64,000 nucleotides of DNA from Roseovarius sp. THAF27 (GCF_009363655.1 NZ_CP045393.1:434001-498000); one strand, 5' to 3'; positions 32,153 to 41,156 are shown, counted from the first letter of the stretch. Numbers and translations are program-made. Notes: a model not told the origin generated them from the letters alone.

Positions 32153-32169
32153 CCTCCTCCGCTACCAAA
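32153..32169 (+). repeat. attR core (distal copy)
   Basis: This is an exact copy of the last 15 bases of tRNA-Met plus AA (10763-10779). Only the tRNA tail is present, which marks the far junction of the inserted element with the old chromosome. Confidence 0.88.
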
Positions 32170-32579
32170 TTTTCCATGCACGTATCAGAAAGCTAATGAT
32201 AAGCCGGTATGGTCGTTCCGTCCGGCCTGTGGCCGTCGGCTTTCGAAGCTTGCGGCCGGAGCGATGTTTCAGCAATCGGCGTGGGGTATCGCCCATTATA
32301 TGGCGCGAATTGCAGCGACCGCCAAGTATCTGCGGTCGCCGCCTTTATCCTGAAATGTTTGCCGTAAGAACTCGCTACACATGTCAGGCGCCGCGATTCT
32401 CTGCTGGGCAAAAAGAGACACGAGAACGTCGGAATTGCGCCTCTGCCACAATCCGCCCACAAGGCGCTTCCGACATGGAAGCCGTCTCGCCCGTGGCCCT
32501 GACCGTTTCATTCCGACCATTGGTTTTCGCCCTGTCCACGAATGCTTGTGCAGTTCGTCAGATATGTGAAAAATCCGGC
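32170..32579. other. Chromosomal flank without a supported gene
   Basis: This 410-bp stretch right of the island has open frames on both strands but their translations are Arg/Cys-rich and have no recognisable domain. It is probably decayed or noncoding sequence next to the integration site. Confidence 0.4.
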
Positions 32580-33060
32580 ATGCCGAATGAACTTCCACCC
32601 CATACCAGGGATCTTGCGAAAGGTCTGCCGAGCGAGGCCCTGACCCGGCTGTTCGGCGAGTTGGCCGCGCTGGATGCTCAGGTTGGCGAACGGACGTTTC
32701 CCGAGACCGTCGTGACCTGGGTGCGACGCTGGATTGCGACGGTCGGTTTCACTGTTTGAATTCGAAGCCGGGATGCAGCCACGGACGCTTTTCAGCCATG
32801 CTCCCGGCCATGATCCGAACATGGTTGAATACACCAACGGGATATACGTGCTCGACCCGATGTACAGCCTGTTCGCGGAAGATCGGTTCTTCGGTACGGT
32901 GCTGCTGAACCTTGCGGGCAACAAGGACCGCGAGATGCCGGAGACCTTTGCGCGCTACTGGATCAAGGTGTCGGCCGACTACGAGATCGGCACGCTGATG
33001 GAGATCGGCCCCGACCGCTGTGCGCATCTGTCGATCTACGTATCGCTGGGGGACAAGGTC
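32580..33060 (+). pseudogene. LuxR-type regulator fragment, frameshifted and 3'-truncated
   Basis: Frame one encodes MPNELPPHTRDLAKGLPSEA through TWVRRWIATVGFTV and stops at 32759. A different frame then continues with SLFEFEAGMQPRTLFSHAPG, NGIYVLDPMYSLF and APHLSIYV-like text ending LSIYVSLGD near 33055. Together they resemble the N-terminal ligand-binding half of LuxR-family regulators. A one-base frameshift lies near 32750. The DNA-binding half is absent, because the sequence passes straight into an ABC permease fragment. Assignment to LuxR is by pattern and is moderate. Confidence 0.55.
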
Positions 33061-33065
33061 CAGGA

Positions 33066-33493
33066 TGCGTGCGGGCCACACAGGCAAGGTGCTGACCGCG
33101 ATCCAGTGCAACGAGACCCGGGCGCAGTCGCTTGGCTACGACACGTCGGCGGAACTGCTGAAGGCGCTGATGCTGTCGGCGGGCATTGCCGGGCTTGCCG
33201 GTGCGCTTTACGCCGCCACATCCGGCATCGTGGTTCCCGACCTGGTAGGGCTGCTGCTTTCGACCGAGGTGATCATGTGGGTCGTCGTCGGCGGGCGCGG
33301 CACGCTGGTGGGGCCGGTGGTCGGCACCTTCCTGGTGATGCGGTTTCAGCAGGAGGTTTCGTCGGTCAGCGCCGCCTTGTGGCCGCTGGTCGTGGGTGTC
33401 GGCTTCGTCATCCTGGTCTTTACCGCGCCGAACGGGCTGTTGCCCTGGCTGGGCCGGATGGGGCGCAGGTTGACGTGGGGGCGCACGTCATGA
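33066..33493 (+). pseudogene. HAAT-family (LivM/UrtC-like) permease, C-terminal fragment
   Basis: Homology-like sequence starts at GKVLTAIQCNETRAQSLGYD and runs through AGIAGLAGALYAATSG and MWVVVGGRGTLVGPVVGTF to the normal C terminus. This is only the last ~140 residues of a permease that is normally over 300. The missing N-terminal part is replaced by regulator sequence, so a deletion joined two genes. The stop overlaps the ATPase start by 4 bp, the normal operon link. Confidence 0.78.
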
Positions 33494-34206
33494 CCGAAGC
33501 CGCCCTCGAAACCCGTCATCTGGCGGTGAGCTTTGGTGGGGTGCGCGCCACGCGCGATGTCTCGTTCTCGGTCGCGCCGAAGGAACTGGTCGCGATCATC
33601 GGGCCGAACGGCGCGGGAAAGTCGACGTTGCTGAACCTTATCACCGGCGTCCTAAAGCCCGACAGTGGGCAAGTCCTGACCGCCGGAAAGGACATCACGG
33701 GCTGGAAGCCGCATCACATCGTGCGCGCGGGGATCGGGCGCAAGTTCCAGGTGCCCAGTACCTTCGACGATCTGAGCGTGCGCGAGAACATCGAAGTCTC
33801 GGTGAACGGTCCCGGTGCCGCGCGGGGCGGCGGCATGAATGTCGACACCGTTCTGGAGCGTGTCGGCTTGACGGCCAAGGCCGATACGCTGGCCTGCAAC
33901 CTGTCGCACGGGCACCGCCAGTGGCTGGAGATCGGCATGGTGCTGGCGCTTCGCCCTCGGGTGCTGCTGCTGGATGAGCCGACGGCCGGCATGACCCCGG
34001 AGGAGACCGCCCGGACGGCCGAGATCGCGCGCGACGTCGCGCAGGTCTGCAGCGTCGTGGCGATCGAACACGACATGAGTTTCGTGCGCGCGCTGAATTG
34101 CCGGACCGTCGTGCTGCACCAGGGCGCGCTGCTGCGGGATTCCGATTTCCAGACCATCTCGGAGGATGAGGAGGTGCGCGACATCTACCTGGGGAGGCAA
34201 ACATGA
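33490..34206 (+). CDS. HAAT-family ABC ATPase (UrtD/LivG-like), apparently intact
   Basis: The 238-aa protein has Walker A GPNGAGKST (about residues 36-44), the signature NLSHGHRQWLEIGM, Walker B VLLLDEPTAGM and the H-loop VVAIEHDMSFV. LSHG..QWLEIGM is especially like urea-type UrtD ATPases, while the wider family imports branched-chain amino acids. Both neighbours in its operon are truncated, so no complete transporter can be made from this locus. It is an orphan on the way to decay. Confidence 0.85.
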   Translation: MTEAALETRHLAVSFGGVRATRDVSFSVAPKELVAIIGPNGAGKSTLLNLITGVLKPDSGQVLTAGKDITGWKPHHIVRAGIGRKFQVPSTFDDLSVRENIEVSVNGPGAARGGGMNVDTVLERVGLTAKADTLACNLSHGHRQWLEIGMVLALRPRVLLLDEPTAGMTPEETARTAEIARDVAQVCSVVAIEHDMSFVRALNCRTVVLHQGALLRDSDFQTISEDEEVRDIYLGRQT

Positions 34207-34316
34207 TCCTGTCGGCACGGGACCTGACCGGCGGATACGGCCTTTGCGCGCGAAGGAAAACGGTGGGTCCGATGTCTTATCTGGCGGAGTGCGCCGAACT
34301 GCGCGGCACGGGGTGA
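34203..34316 (+). pseudogene. LivF/UrtE-like ATPase stub
   Basis: The frame starts MILSARDLTGGYGLC, the normal N terminus of a LivF/UrtE ATPase, with the usual 4-bp overlap with the gene before. After residue 14 the sequence leaves the family and stops at 34316. More than 200 residues are missing, including Walker A. This is the right edge of the deletion-scarred operon. Confidence 0.75.
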
Positions 34317-34346
34317 CGCAGACGTGTGAAAACGAAAGAACGCCTG

Positions 34347-34709
34347 TCAGCCGGGCGAGAACTTCAACAGCACCAGAGCGCCCGACTTGCTGCCCGCAGT
34401 GTGCATGGTGCCCGGTGCGCGGATGATGAGGTCGCCCGGCACATAGCTGTTCTCGTCATCGTAGAAAGACCCTTCCAGCACGTAGATTTCCTCGACCGTT
34501 TCATGTGCGTGCGCTTTGGAAAACGCGCCCGGGGCAATTTTCATCAGCATTGTCATATCGCCCGACGAGGATTCGTAGAGGGGTTTCGTTTCGAATCCCT
34601 GGGTGCCGGTTTCCTGCCAATCCAGGGCGGACTGGTTCAGATAGGCCGTGCCGGAAGCAGGGCGGTCCAGAGTTGCGGCGGCCCCTGTCGGCTGGAATTG
34701 GTCTGCCAT
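34347..34709 (-). CDS. Cupin-domain protein
   Basis: The 120-aa protein is a single small cupin. The first motif is KAHAHETVEEIYVLEGSFYDD (metal-binding His and Glu) and the second is PGDLIIRAPGTMHTAG. It is probably a metal-binding sensor or enzyme of the ChrR-cupin type. It faces the ABC stub and precedes the LysR gene on the same strand. No substrate can be named. Confidence 0.85.
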   Translation of the reverse strand: MADQFQPTGAAATLDRPASGTAYLNQSALDWQETGTQGFETKPLYESSSGDMTMLMKIAPGAFSKAHAHETVEEIYVLEGSFYDDENSYVPGDLIIRAPGTMHTAGSKSGALVLLKFSPG

Positions 34710-34832
34710 GCGTGTATCCCGTTTGCTGTGGTTCGAAGAATGCTACTGAAGGGCGGGTGAAACATCAAATGTCGCGGCAGATTTTCCGCCCGCATCGAAG
34801 AGCTGCACCAGGCCGGTGCGCGCCGGCGCATC

Positions 34833-35720
34833 TCAGTGTTTCACTTCTGCCAGCCAGTTCACGAACAGGTCCCTGGGTTGATGGTTCGGTTCATCCTTGG
34901 GCCAGACGAAATAGTAGGTGCCGATGCTGGTTTTGCTTTCCGACCAAAGCGCCACCAGTTTGCCATCCTGCAATTCGTTTTCGACCAGGTAGGTCGGCAA
35001 CAGTGCCGCACCCATGTCGTGAATCGCGGCCTGGATCATCGAGGCGAACTGATCGAAGAGCATTCCGGCAGGGCATTTGAGGTCTTCTCCGAGCGCCCTG
35101 GCCCAGTTTTCCCACGCGTCCGGGCGTGTGTCGAGGTGGAGAAGCGGTAACGAGAACACGTCGCTCACCGTGGTGCCGCGAAGTGTTCCGGCCACTTTCG
35201 GCGATGCCACGGGGACGACATATTCGCGCATGAGTTCGTGGTAGGCCACGTCGGACCAGTCCTTCTGGCCGAAATGGATGGCGCCGTGAAAGGGTTCGGC
35301 GGCGAAATCGAAAGGTCTCAGCCTGGTGCTGAGGTTCACGGTGACCTCGGGGTGACGCGCCCCGAAATCGGGGAGTTTCGGGGCCAGCCAGCGGACGCCG
35401 AAGGCCGGGACCATCGCGATGTTGAGCTGCCCCCCTGCGGGATTTGCCTTGAGGCGCAGGCTTGCCGTTCCGATCTGGTCCAGCGCGGCCCTGACCTGGG
35501 TGCAATAGGTCCGCGCGGCCGGCAGGAACTTGATGCTTTTCTTGTCGCGCATGAAGAGCGGGGTTTCGAGGTACTCCTCGAGAAGTTTAAGCTGGCGGCT
35601 GACGGCGCTTTGGGTCACGCCCAGTTCAAGGCCGGTCTGCGTGACATTTCCCGTCCGCTCGAAGGACTCCAGAGCGCGCAGCGCGGACATCGGGGGCAGG
35701 AAACGCTTTGGGTTGGGCAT
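34833..35720 (-). CDS. LysR-type transcriptional regulator (GcvA-like)
   Basis: The 295-aa protein has the N-terminal winged helix (about residues 8-65: MSALRALESFERTGNVTQTG, then GVTQSAVSRQLKLLEEYL) and a substrate-binding domain from about residue 90. The ATG at 35720 is the family start. It is divergent from the aminotransferase-led lysine-catabolism operon with 92 bp between them, so it most likely controls that operon in response to a pathway intermediate. Confidence 0.92.
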   Translation of the reverse strand: MPNPKRFLPPMSALRALESFERTGNVTQTGLELGVTQSAVSRQLKLLEEYLETPLFMRDKKSIKFLPAARTYCTQVRAALDQIGTASLRLKANPAGGQLNIAMVPAFGVRWLAPKLPDFGARHPEVTVNLSTRLRPFDFAAEPFHGAIHFGQKDWSDVAYHELMREYVVPVASPKVAGTLRGTTVSDVFSLPLLHLDTRPDAWENWARALGEDLKCPAGMLFDQFASMIQAAIHDMGAALLPTYLVENELQDGKLVALWSESKTSIGTYYFVWPKDEPNHQPRDLFVNWLAEVKH

Positions 35721-35812
35721 GGGTATGAGGCTTTCGCATGACTTATACGATAATTTCGTTTCACATACCGGCTCGCTCCATGTCAAACACCGCCTTGAAT
35801 CAGGAGCGGTTT
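35721..35812. promoter_or_regulatory. Divergent LysR/operon promoter region
   Basis: These 92 bp lie between the LysR start and the aminotransferase start. They include an AT-rich core near 35738-35766 (ACTTATACGATAATTTCG) and the ribosome binding site AGGAG before 35813. A LysR operator is expected here, but I cannot place its half-sites with certainty. Confidence 0.55.
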
Positions 35813-37012
35813 ATGCTGAAAAAAGCTGAGAGAATCGATGGAATGGCGCTTTCGGAGATTGTTGCGATCTCCGAGGAGGCCGCGCGTCTGCGTGCCCAAG
35901 GGCATGACGTTTTGGCATTAAGCACGGGGGAACCCGACTTTCCGACGCCGCCCCACATTTGCGACGCGGCTTACAGGGCGATGCAGGAAGGCCAGACGCG
36001 TTATCCGCCCACCGCCGGCACCGCCGCGCTGCGCGCCGCCATTGCCGAGAAGGCAGGGGTCGAGCCGGGCAATGTCATTGTCGCCACCGGCGCGAAACAG
36101 GTGCTGGCCGACATGTTCCTGGCCACGCTGAACGCCGGGGACGAGGTCATCGTGCCGGCGCCGTACTGGACGAGCTATTCCGACATCGTCGCCTTGTCGG
36201 GCGGTGAAACGGTCCTTGTGCGATGCGGGGCCGAGGCGGGGTTCAAGATGACGCCGGCGCAGCTCGAGGCCGCGATCACGCCGCGCACGCGCTGGGTGCT
36301 GCTCAATTCGCCGTCGAACCCCTCGGGCGCTGTCTATACCGCCGCCGAACTGGCCGCCCTCGGAAAAGTCCTGGCGCGGCATCCCCATGTCTGGATTGCC
36401 TCTGACGAGATTTACGACCTGATCTGCTATGTGCCCTTTACCTCGTTCCGCGAGGCCTGCCCCGATCTGGCAGGGCGCACCATCGTGATCAACGGCGTGT
36501 CGAAAGCCCATGCCATGACAGGCTGGCGGATCGGCTGGGGCATTGCGCCGGCGGATCTGGTCAAGGCCATGCTGGCCGTGCAGGGGCAGATAACATCGGG
36601 CGCCTGTTCGATCGCGCAGGCCGCCGCATTGGAAGCGGTCACGGGGAAGCAGAGCCATATCCCGGAGCGCCGGGACGCGTTCCGCGACCGCCGCGATTTC
36701 GTGGTGGCCGCGCTTGATGCCATTCCCGGGATTTCCTGCCCGATGCCAGACGGGGCCTTCTACGTTTTCCCGTCCTGCGAGGCGGTGCTTGGGCAAGTCA
36801 CACCGGACGGAAAGCTGCTGGAGACGGATGAGGGCTTCTGCGCCTACGTCCTGGCTGCGACGGGGCTTGCCATCGTGCCCGGCCGGGCCTTCGGGTTGCC
36901 CGGGCATTTCCGTCTTTCCTACGCCTACGCGCGCGCCGATCTCGAGGATGGTTGCGCACGTCTGAATCGGGCCGTCGCCGGCCTGATCCCGAACCAAAGG
37001 ACAGCTTCATGA
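35813..37012 (+). CDS. PLP-dependent class I/II aminotransferase, probably for 2-aminoadipate
   Basis: The 399-aa fold-type I aminotransferase has STGEPDFPTPPH near the start, the Asn-Pro-Ser-Asn segment NSPSNPSG, the Asp in ASDEIYD and the PLP lysine in NGVSKAHAMTGWRIGWG, plus a C-terminal FRLSYA arginine. It begins at 35813 behind AGGAG; earlier ATGs at 35738 and 35780 are poorer. As first gene of an operon with P6C dehydrogenase and HglS-like genes, its natural reaction is likely 2-aminoadipate to 2-oxoadipate. That step is inferred from context. Confidence 0.87.
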   Translation: MLKKAERIDGMALSEIVAISEEAARLRAQGHDVLALSTGEPDFPTPPHICDAAYRAMQEGQTRYPPTAGTAALRAAIAEKAGVEPGNVIVATGAKQVLADMFLATLNAGDEVIVPAPYWTSYSDIVALSGGETVLVRCGAEAGFKMTPAQLEAAITPRTRWVLLNSPSNPSGAVYTAAELAALGKVLARHPHVWIASDEIYDLICYVPFTSFREACPDLAGRTIVINGVSKAHAMTGWRIGWGIAPADLVKAMLAVQGQITSGACSIAQAAALEAVTGKQSHIPERRDAFRDRRDFVVAALDAIPGISCPMPDGAFYVFPSCEAVLGQVTPDGKLLETDEGFCAYVLAATGLAIVPGRAFGLPGHFRLSYAYARADLEDGCARLNRAVAGLIPNQRTAS

Positions 37013-38511
37013 AATATCAAGACATTCTCGACGCCTGCGGCCTGACGGCCGCGCAAACCACCGGCGGTACGCTTTCGGTCACCACGCCTGTGGATGGCAG
37101 CGAAATCGCCCGGGTTCCGATGCACACGGTGGCCGACGCGGACGCCGCCATCGCCAAGGGCGTCGAGGCGTTCAACGCGTGGCGCAAGGTGCCGGCGCCG
37201 CGGCGCGGGGAACTGGTGCGTCTTCTGGGCGAAGAGCTGCGCCGCGAAAAGGAGAACCTTGGCCGCCTCGTGTCGCTGGAATGCGGCAAGATCTACCAGG
37301 AGGGACTGGGCGAGGTTCAGGAGATGATCGACATCTGTGACTTCGCGGTCGGCCTGTCGCGGCAGCTTTACGGTCTGACCATCGCGTCGGAGCGTCCGGG
37401 CCACTCCATGCGCGAAACCTGGCATCCGCTGGGGGTTTGCGGGGTCATCACCGCGTTCAACTTCCCGGCCGCGCCTTGGTGCTGGAATGCCGCGCTCGCA
37501 CTGGTGTGCGGCGATCCCGTTCTTGCCAAGCCGTCGGAAAAGACGCCGCTGACCCAGCTTGCAATCCAGGAAATCTGCGACCGGGCCATGAAGGCATTCG
37601 GCGACGATGCGCCCGACGGCCTGATCCAGAGCCTGATCGGCGAGCGTGACCTGGGCGAGGTTCTGACTGCGTCCAGCGATGTTGCGATCATCTCGGCCAC
37701 GGGGTCCGTGCCCATGGGCAAGGCGGTCGCGGCGGATATGTCCAAGCGTCTGGGCAAGACGATCCTCGAACTGGGCGGGAACAATGCGATGATCGTGGCC
37801 CCGTCTGCGGATCTGGAAATGGCCGTGCGGGCGATTGTCTTTTCGGCCGTCGGCACCGCGGGTCAACGCTGCACGTCGCTGCGCCGCCTGATCGTTCACG
37901 AAGACATCTACGACGAGCTGATCCCGCGTCTGACCAAGGTCTATGAAGGGCTTTCCATCGGCAGCCCGCTGGACCAGGGCACACTTGTCGGTCCTCTTAT
38001 CGACGCAGTCGCGATGACGGCGATGGAAAAGGCGCTGGAACAGGCCAAGGCGGAAGGCGGCACCGTGCATGGCGGTGGTCGGGCGCTGACGGACCAGTAC
38101 CCCGATGCGGCCTATGCGGCGCCAGCCATCGTCGAGATGCCGGAGCAGAGCGGGATCGTGCACACGGAAACCTTTGCGCCCATCCTTTACGTGGTGAAGT
38201 ACAAGGACCTCGATGAGGCCATCGGGATGCAGAATGCCGTGCCGCAGGGGCTGTCCTCGTGCATCTTTTCGACCGATGTGCGCGAGACCGAGCATTTCCT
38301 GTCGGCCCAGGGGTCTGACTGTGGCATCGCCAACGTCAATATCGGCCCGTCCGGTGCGGAAATCGGCGGGGCGTTCGGCGGTGAAAAGGAAACCGGGGGC
38401 GGTCGCGAAAGCGGATCGGACGCGTGGCGCGCCTACATGCGCCGTCAGACCAGCACGGTGAACTACTCGCGAGAACTTCCCCTGGCGCAGGGCATTTCTT
38501 TCGAGATATGA
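37009..38511 (+). CDS. amaB: L-piperidine-6-carboxylate / 2-aminoadipate-semialdehyde dehydrogenase
   Basis: The 500-aa aldehyde dehydrogenase belongs to the ALDH7 (antiquitin) group. It has ITAFNFPAAPWCWN, the catalytic Glu in LELGGNNAMIV and the catalytic Cys in TAGQRCTSLRRL. The antiquitin-type C terminus is NYSRELPLAQGISFEI, close to the LPLAQGIKF of eukaryotic ALDH7A1. It oxidises the lysine-derived semialdehyde (in equilibrium with P6C) to 2-aminoadipate with NAD(P)+. It overlaps both neighbours by 4 bp. Confidence 0.92.
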   Translation: MKYQDILDACGLTAAQTTGGTLSVTTPVDGSEIARVPMHTVADADAAIAKGVEAFNAWRKVPAPRRGELVRLLGEELRREKENLGRLVSLECGKIYQEGLGEVQEMIDICDFAVGLSRQLYGLTIASERPGHSMRETWHPLGVCGVITAFNFPAAPWCWNAALALVCGDPVLAKPSEKTPLTQLAIQEICDRAMKAFGDDAPDGLIQSLIGERDLGEVLTASSDVAIISATGSVPMGKAVAADMSKRLGKTILELGGNNAMIVAPSADLEMAVRAIVFSAVGTAGQRCTSLRRLIVHEDIYDELIPRLTKVYEGLSIGSPLDQGTLVGPLIDAVAMTAMEKALEQAKAEGGTVHGGGRALTDQYPDAAYAAPAIVEMPEQSGIVHTETFAPILYVVKYKDLDEAIGMQNAVPQGLSSCIFSTDVRETEHFLSAQGSDCGIANVNIGPSGAEIGGAFGGEKETGGGRESGSDAWRAYMRRQTSTVNYSRELPLAQGISFEI

Positions 38512-39776
38512 CACACGCCCCGCGCCTGGACAGCCTGTGGTCCGAAACGGCCCCCGAACGGACCCGCTACGCGCCTTTGAACGAGGCGATCACCGTCGAT
38601 GTCGTGGTGATCGGCGGCGGGTTCACCGGGGTGTCGGCGGCCTATCACCTGGCCGCCGGGGGCGCTTCGGTGGCGCTCCTGGAGGCGCGGACGATCGGGT
38701 TCGGCGGGTCGGGGCGCAATGTGGGGCTTGTCAACGCCGGGCTCTGGACGCCGCCCGATGAGGTGGAAGGGAAGATCGGAAAGACCACCGGCAGGCAGCT
38801 GAACGAATTGCTGGCTGGTGGGCCTTCGACCGTGTTCGACCTGATCGAAAAGCACCAGATCCGGTGTGAGGCGACGCGGCGGGGCACGCTGCACTGTGCC
38901 CACTCGCAGGCCGGTCTGCGCGACCTGGAAAACCGCTTTGCCCAGCAGGAGGCACGGGGCGCGCCGGTCAAGCTGCTCGATGCCGCCGAAACCGCGCGGC
39001 GCATTGGCAGCGCGGCTTACTGCGGCGCGCTGTGGGATGGACGGGCCGGTACCATCCAGCCCCTGGCCTATGTTCAGGGACTGGCCAGCGCGGCAGAGGG
39101 GCAGGGGGCGCGGATCTTCGAGGACACAAGCGCCCTGAGCATGACGGAGACCGGCGAGGGCTGGACCGTCCGAACGGCAGAAGGCGAGGTTCGTGCGGTC
39201 CGGCTTATCCAGGCGACCAATGCCTATGGCGCGGGCGCGGCGGACGATAACGCGATCATCCCTGCGCATTTCTTCCAGTTGGCCACGGCGCCCCTGCCGG
39301 ACGACCTGCGGCACAGCATCCTGGCTGGCGGCGAAGGGTGTTGGGACACGGCGTTGGTCATGTCGGCCTTCCGCCTTGACCAGGCGGGGCGGATGATCTT
39401 TGGCGCGCTCGGCAATCTCGAGGGGTTCGGTGGGGCATTTCACCGTGGATGGGCGCACCGCAAGCTGTCCAGGCTGTTCCCCCAGTTGAAGGATATTCCG
39501 TTCGAACAGGAATGGACCGGCCGCATCGCGATGACCGGAACCCACCTGCCGCGCATCGAACGCCGTGGAAAGACCGGCATCTCCATCTTCGGCTACAGCG
39601 GGCGGGGCATCTGCCCCGGGACGCTGTTTGGCAGGGCCGCTGCGGACTGGGCGCTTGGCACTGGTGACCTGCCGTTGCCGATCTGCGATCCGCAATCCGA
39701 AAGCTACGCCGCCGTCAAGGGTCTCTACTACGAGACAGGCGCGACTCTTACCCATTTTACCAACGGGCGCTTCTAG
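38508..39776 (+). CDS. amaA: FAD-dependent amine/amino-acid oxidase, AmaA-like L-pipecolate oxidase
   Basis: The 422-aa DAO-family flavoprotein has the dinucleotide motif VVVIGGGFTGVSAAYHLA near residues 30-47, then GGSGRNVGLVNAGLW and a C-terminal FGYSGRGICPGTLFG FAD site. In the pathway with amaB such enzymes oxidise L-pipecolate to piperidine-6-carboxylate. The start at 38508 overlaps the amaB stop (ATGA). Pipecolate as substrate is inferred from operon context; a related cyclic or D-amino acid is possible. Confidence 0.82.
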   Translation: MTHAPRLDSLWSETAPERTRYAPLNEAITVDVVVIGGGFTGVSAAYHLAAGGASVALLEARTIGFGGSGRNVGLVNAGLWTPPDEVEGKIGKTTGRQLNELLAGGPSTVFDLIEKHQIRCEATRRGTLHCAHSQAGLRDLENRFAQQEARGAPVKLLDAAETARRIGSAAYCGALWDGRAGTIQPLAYVQGLASAAEGQGARIFEDTSALSMTETGEGWTVRTAEGEVRAVRLIQATNAYGAGAADDNAIIPAHFFQLATAPLPDDLRHSILAGGEGCWDTALVMSAFRLDQAGRMIFGALGNLEGFGGAFHRGWAHRKLSRLFPQLKDIPFEQEWTGRIAMTGTHLPRIERRGKTGISIFGYSGRGICPGTLFGRAAADWALGTGDLPLPICDPQSESYAAVKGLYYETGATLTHFTNGRF

Positions 39777-39794
39777 GCGCAGAAGGACGAAAAG

Positions 39795-41156
39795 ATGACC
39801 GTATCCCCAAACCAGATCCGTGCCGATTTTTCCGCGGCGATGTCGGAAATGTACCGCAAGGAGGTGCCCGCCTACGGCACGCTTGTCGAGATCGTGGAGA
39901 CCGTGAACGCGGATGTGCTGGATCGCGACGACAACGCGCTGGCGCTGACCCCGGGCGAAGACACGAACCGGATCAGCGCGGAGCGCCATGGTGCGATCCG
40001 GCTGGGCACCGCGGAAGAGCTTGCCATGATGGGACGCGTCTTTGCCGTCATGGGGATGGAGCCGGTCGGGTACTACGATCTTTCGGTCGCGTCGGTGCCG
40101 GTTCACTCCACGGCATTCCGTCCGATTGGCCGTGACGCCCTTGCCGAGAACCCGTTTCGCGTTTTCACCTCTCTTCTGCGGCTGGAGTTGATCGAGGATG
40201 ACGCTTTGCGCGACAAGGCCGCCGCCACGCTGGCGCGTCGGCAAATCTTCACGGACGGCGCTGTCGCCCTGACCGAGAAGGCCGAAGCCGAAGGGGGGCT
40301 GGATAGCGCAGATGCCGCACGTTTCGTGGCCGAGGTGCTGGAGACGTTCCGCTGGCACCCGGAGGCCTGTGTCGACGATGCCACCTTTGCAGAGTTGATC
40401 GGCGCCCATCGCCTGATCGCCGACGTGGTCTCGTTCAAGGGGCCGCACATCAACCACCTGACGCCCCGGACGCTGGACATCGACGCGGCCCAGGCCCAGA
40501 TGGTGGCCAAGGGCCTGCCGGCCAAGGCCATCGTGGAAGGCCCGCCGCGGCGCGACTGCCCGATCCTGCTCAGGCAGACGGCGTTCAAGGCGCTGAATGA
40601 AGCGATCCGCTTTCCCGTGGACGGCGGGTGGGAAGAGGGGCAGCACACCGCCCGGTTCGGCGAGATCGAACAGCGTGGCGTGGCGCTGACACCGAAGGGG
40701 CGCGCGCTCTATGACAGTTTGCTGGCGGAGGTGCGTGCGGACATCCTGCCCGCCGCCGACGGGTCGAATGCGGAGGACTACGTGGCCAGGCTTGCAGAGG
40801 GTTTTGCGGCCTTCCCCGACACCTGGCGCGAATTGCACGATCGTGACCTTGCCTATTTCAAGTACGGCATTGGGCAAGGCGCCGCGACGGGCGAGGATCT
40901 TGACGCGCTGCTGGACGCGGGTGCGCTGACGATCAGCCCGATAATCTATGAAGATTTCCTGCCGGTCAGCGCGGCGGGGATCTTCCAGTCGAACCTTGGC
41001 GACGAGGCCCGCAGTGGTAACCAGACCGCGTCGAGCCGCGAGGCGTTCGAAGCGGCCCTCGGCAAGCGCGTCACCGATGAATTCGAGCTTTACGAGGCGA
41101 TGCGGGCGGCCTCCTATACTGCGGCGCTGGAACAGTTGAACACGAGCGCGGCATGA
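39795..41156 (+). CDS. hglS: 2-oxoadipate dioxygenase/decarboxylase (HglS, DUF1338)
   Basis: The 453-aa protein has the DUF1338/HglS layout: ISAERHGAIRLGT near residue 70 (first metal His), HINHLTPRTLD near 220 (second His region) and GEIEQRGVALTPKGRALYD near 290 (metal Glu). HglS uses Fe(II) and O2 to turn 2-oxoadipate into D-2-hydroxyglutarate in lysine breakdown. It follows the AmaA-like gene by 18 bp and overlaps the flavoprotein gene by 4 bp. Metal residues are assigned by alignment from memory. Confidence 0.88.
   Translation: MTVSPNQIRADFSAAMSEMYRKEVPAYGTLVEIVETVNADVLDRDDNALALTPGEDTNRISAERHGAIRLGTAEELAMMGRVFAVMGMEPVGYYDLSVASVPVHSTAFRPIGRDALAENPFRVFTSLLRLELIEDDALRDKAAATLARRQIFTDGAVALTEKAEAEGGLDSADAARFVAEVLETFRWHPEACVDDATFAELIGAHRLIADVVSFKGPHINHLTPRTLDIDAAQAQMVAKGLPAKAIVEGPPRRDCPILLRQTAFKALNEAIRFPVDGGWEEGQHTARFGEIEQRGVALTPKGRALYDSLLAEVRADILPAADGSNAEDYVARLAEGFAAFPDTWRELHDRDLAYFKYGIGQGAATGEDLDALLDAGALTISPIIYEDFLPVSAAGIFQSNLGDEARSGNQTASSREAFEAALGKRVTDEFELYEAMRAASYTAALEQLNTSAA

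Larger units (their letters stand above)
10763..32169. mobile_element. Integrative genomic island at tRNA-Met, about 21.4 kb
   Basis: The island is bounded by a 17-bp direct repeat made of the last 15 bases of tRNA-Met plus two A residues (10763-10779, 32153-32169). A P4-type tyrosine integrase lies 160 bp inside the right boundary, and the content is visibly lower in GC than the flanks. Genes inside are mostly phage-like or hypothetical: NYN nuclease, XRE regulator, two other recombinases, AlpA regulators, PC4-like and replication-like proteins. No capsid, portal, large terminase or conjugation gene was seen. It is best described as an integrative element with satellite-like and cargo modules. 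Confidence 0.88.

Noticed and set aside
32734-34206. One long ORF covering regulator, permease and ATPase sequence
   Set aside because: Its middle part (33060-33490) is in the wrong frame for the permease; the real ATPase starts at 33490, so the single long protein is an artefact of the fusion.
36925-38514. 529-codon minus-strand frame over amaB
   Set aside because: Antisense to a clear aldehyde dehydrogenase; composition is not protein-like.
38463-40877. Very long minus-strand open frame (804 codons) over the lysine operon
   Set aside because: It lies antisense to two well-supported genes, is Arg/His/Gln-rich and has no domain; it is a mirror effect of GC-rich codon use.
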